A stretch of 64,000 nt of DNA, from assembly GCF_027484705.1 (NCBI RefSeq), contig NZ_JAIXSL010000012.1:124001-188000 (forward strand), in the 5' to 3' direction. Shown piece by piece: positions 41,591 through 49,708 of the stretch (position 1 is its first letter; each line of letters starts with the position of its first letter). Position numbers and translations under genes: made by a program. The DNA is from Flavobacterium sp. GTDB lineage: Bacteria > Bacteroidota > Bacteroidia > Flavobacteriales > Flavobacteriaceae. The notes under the pieces are model-generated. The model worked only from the letters and a program-made list of their open reading frames with translations, searched no databases and was not told the DNA's origin.

Positions 41591-42733
41591 TTACTGGTTC
41601 TTTAATTCGTCGGCTTTGTCGAGCATCATGTCTTTGGTCAGGTCACCGATTTCTTCTTTCTGGAAAGCGCTTTGGTAGGCTTTGACGGCTTTTTTAAGGT
41701 CGCCGGTTTTTTCATACATCATAGCCATTTCATAATCTGCCAACATTGTTTTTGGGTAATTCTTTTTGGCCAAATCGGCGAGTTTGTCGAATTCGGCATA
41801 GGCTTTATTTTTAAGAATAGCGGCTTCGATGGCTTTGAAATCATTGATTCGGATTGGCATTTTGATGTTCAACGATTTTTCAAGCGTACTGTATTTATTG
41901 ATTAAATAATCCACATAACCCGACGGAAGCACGGAAATTTTCTCTATAAATTCAGTAGTCGATATGGGCTGATATACCGAGAAAAACTGGTACAAAGCAT
42001 TCGGAATGGAATGCAACACCAACGAATAATGCGAAGCGCCTTTAAATTCATCGAACTTATAATTGATGGAAGGTTTGGTGATTTTTTTTAATTCAGCATC
42101 AAGTTCTCTGATTCTGGACTGCATTTTTTTGACATCGCCATCGGCAGTCGATTGATAATAATAGATGGGTTGATCCAAAGCATTGAAACGGTCCGGAATG
42201 TTTTTTTCCATGGCCGTCGGCAATTCCGGGCTCATCGAAATGTACGCATCGAACAATGGTTTTTCTTTATACAAATAAAAATTCAGGAAACCTGCTGTGA
42301 TATCATGTCCGGCGATGATTTTAAACGGAGCGAGACGGTATTTCTTTTCCATATAGCCCATAAGCTCCATGCCAATGAATTCGAAGAACTGGTTGCCTTT
42401 TTCGTCTGGCAATCCGGTGGTTTGATCGATGGTGCAATCGGTTTCGCGTTCGTTGTTTTTGTTTTGGTTCACGCCTACGATAATTACTTCAGGCAAATCG
42501 TCCCAATAGGCGCCGTAATTGAGCGCGCCCTGAAAAGGATCAAATAAATAATCGCCGTCAAGGACAATCAGAATCGGGTATTTTTTGTTGGGGCTAGTTA
42601 GGTAGGATGGTGGCAATCCTATGGTGATTTCTCTTTTTTCGTTGAGTTTTGGAGAGAAAACTTCTTCTGTAATTTTTTGGGAATAAGCATTTAAAGTACA
42701 GAAAACATAAAGGAAGAACACTATTTTTTTCAT
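41591..42733 (-). CDS. Exported esterase-like alpha/beta hydrolase with C-terminal helical repeats
   Basis: 380 residues from the ATG at 42733; an ATG 45 bp upstream is rejected because it would bury the signal peptide, which ends AYSQ. The first ~260 residues match the esterase-D fold (PF00756 group): FSPKLNEKREITIGLPPSYL, KYPILIVLDGDYLFDPFQG, and a late FKGASHYSLVLHSIPNALY with a likely catalytic His. The usual nucleophile segment GxSxGG is not evident; the matching region reads IIAGHDITAGFLNFY, so Ser may be replaced and activity is uncertain. The tail (about 320-380) has TPR-like helices (YEKTGDLKKAVKAYQSAFQK). Periplasmic. Fixed neighbour of radA and the panC/panD genes here. Confidence 0.8.
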   Translation of the reverse strand: MKKIVFFLYVFCTLNAYSQKITEEVFSPKLNEKREITIGLPPSYLTSPNKKYPILIVLDGDYLFDPFQGALNYGAYWDDLPEVIIVGVNQNKNNERETDCTIDQTTGLPDEKGNQFFEFIGMELMGYMEKKYRLAPFKIIAGHDITAGFLNFYLYKEKPLFDAYISMSPELPTAMEKNIPDRFNALDQPIYYYQSTADGDVKKMQSRIRELDAELKKITKPSINYKFDEFKGASHYSLVLHSIPNALYQFFSVYQPISTTEFIEKISVLPSGYVDYLINKYSTLEKSLNIKMPIRINDFKAIEAAILKNKAYAEFDKLADLAKKNYPKTMLADYEMAMMYEKTGDLKKAVKAYQSAFQKEEIGDLTKDMMLDKADELKNQ

Positions 42734-42787
42734 GCTTTTTTGTTTTGTTTGTTGGTCATTGATAAAAACAGTGAGCAAGATAATGAT

Positions 42788-43819
42788 TTATTTCTTTCTG
42801 TTGAAAACCGGTAAAAATATAAATGAAAGGAAACCTAAAGTTAACACGAGTAGCATTTGCGAAGTCCATACAATCCAGCCAAACGCATTTCCGGTGGTTT
42901 CAGAAATCGAATAAAAAAGCAGGATTTTGGCCATCAGAAAAGGGTAGGAACCAAAGCCACTGTTGGTAAAAGCGATCGCGATACTGCCAACGACAAACGA
43001 AGTCACGACGGCATCGACTGATAAAGAACTTGTTTCGGGAAACACAAAAATGGCGATGTAGAAAGTTAGGATATAGCTAAACCAGATGAATACCGTATGG
43101 AAAAGATATGTCCATTTTTTCTTCATATAAACGATACTCATCAGGCCTTCCTCAAGCCCCGATATTTTTTCTTTGAAGGCCAATATCCATTTTACTTTGG
43201 AATATTTATAGACTAAAACCGCGGCAATCAAAAACACCGATCCTACGCTCAAAATCAACATCAATTTATACATGGGTATTTTATCGATAATGAAAGAACG
43301 GACGATGTCAAATTGTAAAAAAACAGCGAGCATCATAAAAAACAGCAGGCAAACAATATCGACAATGCGTTCGGCTACAATACTACCAAAACCTTTGTCA
43401 AATGGGATGTTGTTGTATTTTTTTACAATCAATGCCCTAGAAACCTCGCCTGATTTCGGAACGGTAAGGTTTAAAACATAGCCAATGCTGACCGCCATGA
43501 AATTGTTCAGAAACGAAGATTCATAACCCATATGCTCGAGCGAAAATTTCCACCGGTACGCTCTTGAGGCATTTCCAAGAAGGGCCAAACCAGCCGCAAG
43601 CCAGATGTAAAAATAATCTGCGTTTTTAAAATAGCTTTTTATTTCCTCGATTTGTGCCGAAGTGAAACTGTAGTAGGTATACAAAGTCAGCAAAATACCG
43701 ATCACTATTGGCAATAGAATCGACAGCCATTTCTTGATTGAATTTGAAAATGAAACAGTATTAGAAGTTGGCTCGTAAGCCATGTCGGTGCCGGTATCTT
43801 GTGGCATTTTTTTTCCCAT
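42788..43819 (-). CDS. Flippase-like membrane protein (LPG synthase transmembrane family)
   Basis: 343 residues with about eight to nine membrane helices. The family motifs are LAAGLALLGNASRAYRWKFS, LNNFMAVSIGYVLNLTVPKS followed by GEVSRALIV, FGSIVAERIVDIVCLLFFM, and a late AFTNSGFGSYPF. This is the UPF0104/AglD/MprF-N-terminal type fold, linked to movement or synthesis of lipids at the inner membrane. It lacks the C-terminal synthase domain of MprF. Substrate unknown. It lies 13 bp after panD on the same strand and so shares its transcript. Confidence 0.85.
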   Translation of the reverse strand: MGKKMPQDTGTDMAYEPTSNTVSFSNSIKKWLSILLPIVIGILLTLYTYYSFTSAQIEEIKSYFKNADYFYIWLAAGLALLGNASRAYRWKFSLEHMGYESSFLNNFMAVSIGYVLNLTVPKSGEVSRALIVKKYNNIPFDKGFGSIVAERIVDIVCLLFFMMLAVFLQFDIVRSFIIDKIPMYKLMLILSVGSVFLIAAVLVYKYSKVKWILAFKEKISGLEEGLMSIVYMKKKWTYLFHTVFIWFSYILTFYIAIFVFPETSSLSVDAVVTSFVVGSIAIAFTNSGFGSYPFLMAKILLFYSISETTGNAFGWIVWTSQMLLVLTLGFLSFIFLPVFNRKK

Positions 43820-43832
43820 CGTGCGATTGAAA

Positions 43833-44183
43833 CTAAGTTAAAGAGTTGTCTTTTTCATTCGGAAAGACCAACCAGGGCTTGAATTTTTTGGCTTCTTCAA
43901 ACTCTAAAAGCGCATAAGACATAATGATGATCACGTCGCCTTTTTGCACTTTTCGAGCGGCCGGACCATTGAGGATAATATCGCCACTGTTGCGGTTACC
44001 TTTGATGGCGTAAGTGTCGAAACGTTCGCCGTTGTTGATGTTGACAATCGAGACTTTCTCGCCTTCGATGAGGTTCGAAGCTTCCATGAGCGTTTCGTCT
44101 ATCGTGATGCTTCCGATGTAATTGAGGTCGGCGCCAGTGACTGTGACGCGATGGATTTTTGATTTGACAACTTCTATTTGCAT
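43833..44183 (-). CDS. panD: Aspartate 1-decarboxylase
   Basis: 116 residues. The self-cleavage site is G24-S25 in [11 protein letters not shown]; cleavage generates the pyruvoyl cofactor at Ser25. [32 protein letters not shown] and [18 protein letters not shown] are typical. The enzyme makes beta-alanine from aspartate for pantothenate synthesis. It follows panC after 12 bp, so the two act together. The window also encodes a second beta-alanine source, the pyrimidine pathway. Confidence 0.96.
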   Translation of the reverse strand: MQIEVVKSKIHRVTVTGADLNYIGSITIDETLMEASNLIEGEKVSIVNINNGERFDTYAIKGNRNSGDIILNGPAARKVQKGDVIIIMSYALLEFEEAKKFKPWLVFPNEKDNSLT

Positions 44184-44195
44184 GACTTGGGAATT

Positions 44196-45044
44196 TTAGT
44201 GTAATGAAATCGTATCGATTAATCGGATATCGTTGATAAAAACCGCAATGAAGGCGCGGTATTTTTTGGTTTTATTTTTTCTGAGGCACGGCAAAAGTTG
44301 GTCTTCGTCGGCAATCTGGAAATATTCTAAAGTGATGTTTGGAATTTTATCAAAGGCTTTAGAAACCCATTGGGTAACTGCTAAAGCGCTTTCGATTTTG
44401 AATTTTGCTTTAGCTGTTTTTAATGTTTTGTAAATAACAGCAGCTTGTTTTTTTTCAGTTTCTGACAAACGCTCATTTCTCGAACTCATAGCCAAACCGT
44501 TATTTTCTCTGTGAATCGGGCAACCGATAACTGTAATCGGCAAGTTTAATTTCTGAACCAGTTTCCTGACGATTTGCAATTGCTGAAAATCTTTTTCGCC
44601 AAAATAAGCATGGGTTGGTTTTACGATTTCAAAAAGCCTTTTCACAACCGTGCCAACGCCATCATAATGCCCAGGGCGAAATTGGCCTTCCATCTGGTTT
44701 TCGAGCCCGTCAAAATCAAAATGCTGCGAGACGGTATGGCCTTCATAAATATCATCGACACTAGGAGCGTAAATAATGATGTCGTCGGAAACCGTTTTGA
44801 TTTTTTCGACATCATGTGCTAAAGTACGCGGATATTTTTCGAGATCGTCCTGATTGTTGAATTGCGTCGGATTCACAAAAATGCTGATGACCGTATAGGA
44901 ATTGTTGAGCATCGATTCTTCTAATAAAGACAGATGTCCGTGGTGCAGCGCGCCCATCGTAGGAACAAAACCGATGGTGGAATTTGCCTTAGAAATCGAC
45001 TTGAGGTAGGCATTTAAATCGACTTGTTTCTCGAAAATTTTCAT
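44196..45044 (-). CDS. panC: Pantothenate synthetase (pantoate--beta-alanine ligase)
   Basis: 282 residues. The ATP-binding HIGH-type motif is GFVPTMGALHHGHLSLLEES, and the second motif is GLAMSSRNERLS. FVNPTQFNNQDDLEKYPRTL and YFGEKDFQQLQIVRKLV are the conserved substrate-binding segments. The enzyme joins pantoate and beta-alanine with ATP. It is the first gene of a minus-strand run (panC, panD, flippase-like, esterase-like, radA, GT51, MuiA) and shares a divergent promoter region with the GT5-like gene. Confidence 0.97.
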   Translation of the reverse strand: MKIFEKQVDLNAYLKSISKANSTIGFVPTMGALHHGHLSLLEESMLNNSYTVISIFVNPTQFNNQDDLEKYPRTLAHDVEKIKTVSDDIIIYAPSVDDIYEGHTVSQHFDFDGLENQMEGQFRPGHYDGVGTVVKRLFEIVKPTHAYFGEKDFQQLQIVRKLVQKLNLPITVIGCPIHRENNGLAMSSRNERLSETEKKQAAVIYKTLKTAKAKFKIESALAVTQWVSKAFDKIPNITLEYFQIADEDQLLPCLRKNKTKKYRAFIAVFINDIRLIDTISLH

Positions 45045-45066
45045 GAAAGGATGCTTGAATAGTATG

Positions 45067-45074
45067 CAAACTTA
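45067..45074 (-). promoter_or_regulatory. -7 promoter box TAAGTTTG for panC
   Basis: An exact TAnnTTTG match on the minus strand, 22 bp before the panC ATG at 45044. Confidence 0.6.
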
Positions 45075-45105
45075 AGATTTTAGTTAATACCTGCATAAAT
45101 TTTTG

Positions 45106-45113
45106 TAATTTTG
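45106..45113 (+). promoter_or_regulatory. -7 promoter box TAATTTTG for the GT5-like gene
   Basis: An exact TAnnTTTG match on the plus strand, 39 bp before the ATG at 45153. With the box at 45067-45074 it forms a divergent promoter region. Confidence 0.6.
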
Positions 45114-45152
45114 CCTGTTTTTTGTTGACAATTAGTAAAAGTAAATTACAAT

Positions 45153-45959
45153 ATGGAGGATAAGAGGATATTATACGTATCATCTGAAGTGGTCCCTTAT
45201 TTGGCGGAGAATGAAGTTTCTTTGATGTCTTATGATGTACCCAAAATGATCAATGATCAGGGCGGACAGATTAGGATTTTCATGCCACGATACGGGAATA
45301 TTAATGAAAGAAGACACCAACTGCATGAGGTAATTCGCTTGTCAGGAATGAATTTGGTCATCAACGATCTGGATATGCCTTTGATTATCAAAGTGGCTTC
45401 GATTCCTAAGGAAAGAATTCAGGTTTATTTCATTGATAATGATGAATATTTCAAACGTAAAGCTACTTTTACTGATGAAGAAGGCGCCTTGTATCCAGAC
45501 AATGACGAACGGGCTATTTTCTTTGCCAAAGGCGTTGTGGAAACCGTGAAAAAACTCAACTGGGTTCCGGATATCATTCATGTTCATGGTTGGTTGGCTT
45601 CGATGCTTCCGATATACATGAAACATTACTACAAAGACGAAGCGTTGTTTGTAGACACCAAAATCGTCACTTCGGTTTACAGCCAATCCTTTGATGGGAG
45701 CCTTGATGTTGAAATGATTAATAAGGTTAAATTTGACGGTATTCCAGATGACGCGGTAACCGACTTGGTCAATCCTGATTATGACCATGTGATGATGACT
45801 GCCATCCGTCATTCAGATGCGGTAATTATTGCTTCAGATAACCTGTCTCCAAGTTTAACAAAATATATTGAATCTTCAGGCAAACCTTTTTTACCTTTCA
45901 CACCCAAAGATCAGTTCGCAGAAGCGTACACGAATTTTTACAAAAACACGGTTCTGTAA
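45153..45959 (+). CDS. Short glycogen/starch-synthase-like protein (GT5 domain only, degenerate motif)
   Basis: 268 residues, about half the length of GlgA. It matches only the N-terminal GT5 domain: ILYVSSEVVPYLAENEVSLM, MINDQGGQIRIFMPRYGNI, VPDIIHVHGWLASMLPIYMK and TSVYSQSFDGSL. In true synthases the first of these holds the ADP-glucose-binding KxGGL motif after the Pro; here that place reads ENEVSLM, so the key Lys and Gly-Gly are missing. The C-terminal GT-B domain that carries the catalytic glutamate is absent altogether. I infer it is not a working glycogen synthase and may be a binding or regulatory protein. It is encoded between panC (divergent) and DUF4270/glmS (same direction). Confidence 0.85.
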   Translation: MEDKRILYVSSEVVPYLAENEVSLMSYDVPKMINDQGGQIRIFMPRYGNINERRHQLHEVIRLSGMNLVINDLDMPLIIKVASIPKERIQVYFIDNDEYFKRKATFTDEEGALYPDNDERAIFFAKGVVETVKKLNWVPDIIHVHGWLASMLPIYMKHYYKDEALFVDTKIVTSVYSQSFDGSLDVEMINKVKFDGIPDDAVTDLVNPDYDHVMMTAIRHSDAVIIASDNLSPSLTKYIESSGKPFLPFTPKDQFAEAYTNFYKNTVL

Positions 45960-45980
45960 TTTAAACATCATTAAAGGGAT

Positions 45981-47570
45981 ATGTATAAAAACATTTTTTT
46001 TAAAACACTTTTTTTCGCCATCTTACTCAATACTGTCGTTTCGTGCGACAATGATTCGAATGAATTAGGTTCAGACATCATCGGAGGTGATAATTTTGAA
46101 ACAGGAACTCCAGAAACTTATGCCGTTGTCGCGGGCAATGAGCCAACCGGACCAGTAGAGACCTTAGACCTTCCCATTAATGCCTTAGGGGTTTTCAATA
46201 ACCCTCCTTTTGGAAAGACTACAGCCAATGTGGCGGTTCAATTGCAAATGGATGCAGCATCCTTAAACCCTACTTTTGACACGGCACTACATCCGGCGAT
46301 TGAAAGCGTTACGCTGACGATACCCTATTTTTGTACAAAAGGAGAGACCAATGCTAACGGAGAAACACTTTATACCTTAGACTCTATTTACGGGCCGGAA
46401 AATTCAAAAATTAAGTTACAGGTTTTTGAATCGAAATACTATATCAGAGATTTAGACCCGAATCCTACATCGGGCGCTCAAAAATATTATAGCAATCAGG
46501 ATCATGAGTTTGATGTTGTAAAAGGGCAGCTGCTCAATACTTCAAGCGATGCGAGCCAGAATGATCAGTTTGTATTTAGTCCGGCGGAGCTTCAGGAACC
46601 AGGAGTAGTAACTGCTGAGGATCAGAACCCTAAGCCGATCCGTTCAGCACCGGGCATGAAGATATCGCTTGATCCAGCATTTTTTACCTCTAAAATTATG
46701 TCGGCTCCATCGGGTAAATTATTAAACAACAATGTTTTTAAAGAATATTTCAGAGGATTGTATTTTCGTGCAGAAAATTCCGGAGACGATCAAGGAAGGT
46801 TGGCGTTACTTAATATTAAAGGCGGGAAAATTACCATAAAATACAAACAAGATAAAACAACGACTACTACTGTTAACGGGGTGACTACCACGACAACGAC
46901 AAGAGAAGATAAAAGTTTTGTGTTATTTTTAAACGGAAAATCAGTAGGTTTTTTTAATAACGAATCCACATTGGTTCAAAATACGGATAATATTTATTTA
47001 AAAGGAGGCGATGGTTCTATGGCTGTTATTGACCTTTTTGGTCCGGACACGAACGGAGACGGAGTAGCCGATAAGCTTAAAGAGCTTCGGGACAACAAAT
47101 GGCTCGTGAATGATGCGAGCCTGACTTTTCATATTAATAATGCCGACATGGGATTGGCCGAAAAGCCAAACCGTATTTATTTGTATGATTTGAAAAACAA
47201 AAGACCCTTGGTTGATTATTATTCGGACCAGAGCTCAGCATCAAATACAAAGTATGCTAAGTCTGTTCATGGTGGAATCATAAAAAAGAGCGATGGCACC
47301 TATAAAATAAAAATTACGAATCATATTAGGGCGCTAATCAATAATAAAGACTCTACCAACGTAAGGTTGGGATTGGTGGTAACGGAAAGCATCAATCTCA
47401 TTGCCAATAAAAAACTAAGAGCGACCACTCCAACCTATAACATCAGCGAAATGCCATTTTCTTCGATCATCAACCCGTTGGGAACCATATTATTCGGAAG
47501 TGGCAATAACGTACCGGAGAATAAAAGAATACAACTTAAAATTTATTATACTAAACCTAAACAAAACTAA
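45981..47570 (+). CDS. DUF4270 lipoprotein
   Basis: 529 residues. The lipoprotein signal ends VVSC with C22, followed by DNDSNELGSD; the acidic residues after the cysteine favour surface exposure. The rest is beta-rich with the DUF4270 pattern: ELGSDIIGGDNFETGTPETY, LGVFNNPPFGKTTANVAVQL, and ANKKLRATTPTYNISEMPFS near the end. A Thr-rich loop (around residues 292-310) is unusual in composition. Function unknown; the family is restricted mainly to Bacteroidetes. It lies 21 bp after the GT5-like gene and 3 bp before glmS, suggesting a link to cell-surface amino-sugar metabolism, which is inference only. Confidence 0.85.
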   Translation: MYKNIFFKTLFFAILLNTVVSCDNDSNELGSDIIGGDNFETGTPETYAVVAGNEPTGPVETLDLPINALGVFNNPPFGKTTANVAVQLQMDAASLNPTFDTALHPAIESVTLTIPYFCTKGETNANGETLYTLDSIYGPENSKIKLQVFESKYYIRDLDPNPTSGAQKYYSNQDHEFDVVKGQLLNTSSDASQNDQFVFSPAELQEPGVVTAEDQNPKPIRSAPGMKISLDPAFFTSKIMSAPSGKLLNNNVFKEYFRGLYFRAENSGDDQGRLALLNIKGGKITIKYKQDKTTTTTVNGVTTTTTTREDKSFVLFLNGKSVGFFNNESTLVQNTDNIYLKGGDGSMAVIDLFGPDTNGDGVADKLKELRDNKWLVNDASLTFHINNADMGLAEKPNRIYLYDLKNKRPLVDYYSDQSSASNTKYAKSVHGGIIKKSDGTYKIKITNHIRALINNKDSTNVRLGLVVTESINLIANKKLRATTPTYNISEMPFSSIINPLGTILFGSGNNVPENKRIQLKIYYTKPKQN

Positions 47571-47573
47571 TTT

Positions 47574-49421
47574 ATGTGTGGAATTGTCGGTTATATCGGA
47601 TTTAGAGAAGCTTATCCTATTATCATAAAAGGATTGAAACGCTTAGAATACAGAGGTTATGATAGTGCTGGAATCATGCTTTTTGATGGAAATGAATTAA
47701 AAGTTTCCAAAACAAAAGGAAAAGTTTCGGATCTGGAAGAAAAATCTTTAAAAGAAAATACTACTCAAGGCAATATTGGGATGGGACACACCCGATGGGC
47801 AACACACGGCGTTCCTAACGATGTCAATTCGCATCCGCATTTGTCAAACTCAGGTAATTTGGCCATCATCCATAACGGAATTATCGAAAATTACGAGCCG
47901 TTAAAAAAAGAATTAATTAAGAGAGGTTATATTTTCAAATCAGATACCGATACTGAAGTGTTGGTTAATCTGATTGAAGAAGTCCAGAAAAAAGACAACC
48001 TAAAATTAGGGAAAGCCGTACAGGTCGCACTCAACCAAGTAGTCGGAGCTTATGCCATTTGTGTTTTCGACAAGAACAATCCGGATGAAATTATCGTCGC
48101 CAGATTGGGAAGTCCTTTAGCGATAGGAGTTGGGAATGATGAGTTTTTCATTGCTTCTGATGCTTCACCGTTTATCGAGTATACTTCAAATGCCATTTAT
48201 CTTGAAGATGAAGAAATGGCCATCGTTCGTTTGCACAAACCATTGAAAATAAGAAAGATTAAAGACGATTCTTTGGTAGATCCTTATGTTCAGGAATTGA
48301 AAATGAACCTTGAGCAAATCGAAAAGGGCGGTTACGATCACTTCATGCTTAAAGAAATCTATGAGCAACCAAGCGTTATCAAAGATACTTACCGAGGCCG
48401 TTTGTTAGCCAACCAGGGAATTATTCAAATGGCTGGTGTGGAAGACAATATCGAAAAATTCCTCAACGCCGAAAGAATATTAATCGTTGCCTGCGGAACT
48501 TCTTGGCATGCAGGATTGGTTGCCGAATACATCATCGAAGAATTTGCCAGAATTCCGGTTGAAGTAGAATATGCTTCAGAATTTAGATACAGAAACCCAA
48601 TCATTAACAAAGGTGATGTCGTTATCGCGATTTCTCAATCAGGAGAAACAGCCGATAGTCTTGCCGCTATCAAGTTAGCCAAGGAAAGAGGCGCTTTTGT
48701 CTTTGGTGTATGTAATGTTGTGGGTTCATCAATCTCGAGAGAAACACACGCTGGAGCTTATACGCATGCTGGTCCGGAAATCGGAGTAGCTTCTACCAAA
48801 GCATTCACGACACAAATTACAGTACTGACCATGATTGCTTTGCGTTTGGCAAAAGCGAAAGGAACCTTGTCTAATTCTGATTTCCACAGGTATTTGCAAG
48901 AGCTTGAAATCATCCCTGAAAAAGTGCTTGAAGCCTTGCAGACGAATGATAAAGCTAAAGAAATCGCCGCTAAATTTAAAGATGCGCCGAATTGTCTTTA
49001 TTTAGGTAGAGGCTATAATTTCCCGGTGGCTTTGGAAGGCGCCTTAAAATTAAAAGAGATTTCATACATACACGCTGAAGGTTACCCTGCGGCAGAAATG
49101 AAACACGGACCTATTGCCCTAATCGATGAGCAGATGCCCGTGATTGTTATTGCGCCTAAGCAAGGGCATTATGACAAAGTGGTGAGCAACATTCAGGAAA
49201 TCAAATCCAGAAGCGGAAAAATCATTGCGATTGTCACTAAAGGCGATGTGCAGGTGCGTGATTTGGCAGATTATGTTATTGAAATTCCTGAATCTTCAGA
49301 CGCATTATCACCATTATTGACTACGATTCCGTTGCAATTGCTTTCTTACCATATCGCTGTGATGAGAGGTTGCAACGTAGATCAGCCAAGAAACTTAGCC
49401 AAATCGGTTACAGTAGAATAA
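47574..49421 (+). CDS. glmS: Glutamine--fructose-6-phosphate aminotransferase (isomerizing)
   Basis: 615 residues, full length. The mature N-terminus would expose the nucleophile Cys2 (MCGIVGYIGFREA); the glutaminase domain also has GMGHTRWATHGVPNDVNSHP. Two SIS domains follow: VACGTSWHAGLVAEYIIEEF, AISQSGETADSLAAIKLAKE, VGSSISRETHAGAYTHAGPE, and the C-terminal IHAEGYPAAEMKHGPIALID and LAKSVTVE. It makes glucosamine-6-phosphate, the entry into peptidoglycan and lipopolysaccharide synthesis. No glmS ribozyme is seen, as expected with only 3 bp to the upstream gene. A strong terminator follows. Confidence 0.97.
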   Translation: MCGIVGYIGFREAYPIIIKGLKRLEYRGYDSAGIMLFDGNELKVSKTKGKVSDLEEKSLKENTTQGNIGMGHTRWATHGVPNDVNSHPHLSNSGNLAIIHNGIIENYEPLKKELIKRGYIFKSDTDTEVLVNLIEEVQKKDNLKLGKAVQVALNQVVGAYAICVFDKNNPDEIIVARLGSPLAIGVGNDEFFIASDASPFIEYTSNAIYLEDEEMAIVRLHKPLKIRKIKDDSLVDPYVQELKMNLEQIEKGGYDHFMLKEIYEQPSVIKDTYRGRLLANQGIIQMAGVEDNIEKFLNAERILIVACGTSWHAGLVAEYIIEEFARIPVEVEYASEFRYRNPIINKGDVVIAISQSGETADSLAAIKLAKERGAFVFGVCNVVGSSISRETHAGAYTHAGPEIGVASTKAFTTQITVLTMIALRLAKAKGTLSNSDFHRYLQELEIIPEKVLEALQTNDKAKEIAAKFKDAPNCLYLGRGYNFPVALEGALKLKEISYIHAEGYPAAEMKHGPIALIDEQMPVIVIAPKQGHYDKVVSNIQEIKSRSGKIIAIVTKGDVQVRDLADYVIEIPESSDALSPLLTTIPLQLLSYHIAVMRGCNVDQPRNLAKSVTVE

Positions 49422-49441
49422 AAAGGCAACTTCTATAATTT

Positions 49442-49467
49442 AAAGCGGGATTTATTCCCGCTTTTTT
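49442..49467 (+). terminator. Terminator after glmS
   Basis: AAAGCGGGA (49442-49450) pairs with TCCCGCTTT (49456-49464) around TTTAT, followed by further T residues. The remaining ~240 bp up to the TonB receptor gene are AT-rich with no gene; TACTTTG at 49673-49679 is a one-base-short version of the -7 box. Confidence 0.85.
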
Positions 49468-49708
49468 TATGGACTTTAAACAAATTTTTATTGTGATTAA
49501 TTCAATATTGTTTTTGTTTTATAGGCGCGCATAATATTTTTTTTAAGCATATTGCCAATACGTTAACAAAAACTTAAAAAGTCGGCTTGATGCCATATAA
49601 ACAATGAAGAATTAATATTTTGAGGATTGTGAAATTTAAGCGGTGTTTTTTACGAAATGATAAAAATATTTGTACTTTGGCTACATAAACCAACAAAATT
49701 TAAACCCA

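Noticed and set aside
47571..47573. glmS ribozyme or other leader upstream of glmS
   Set aside because: Only 3 bp separate glmS from the upstream gene, leaving no room.
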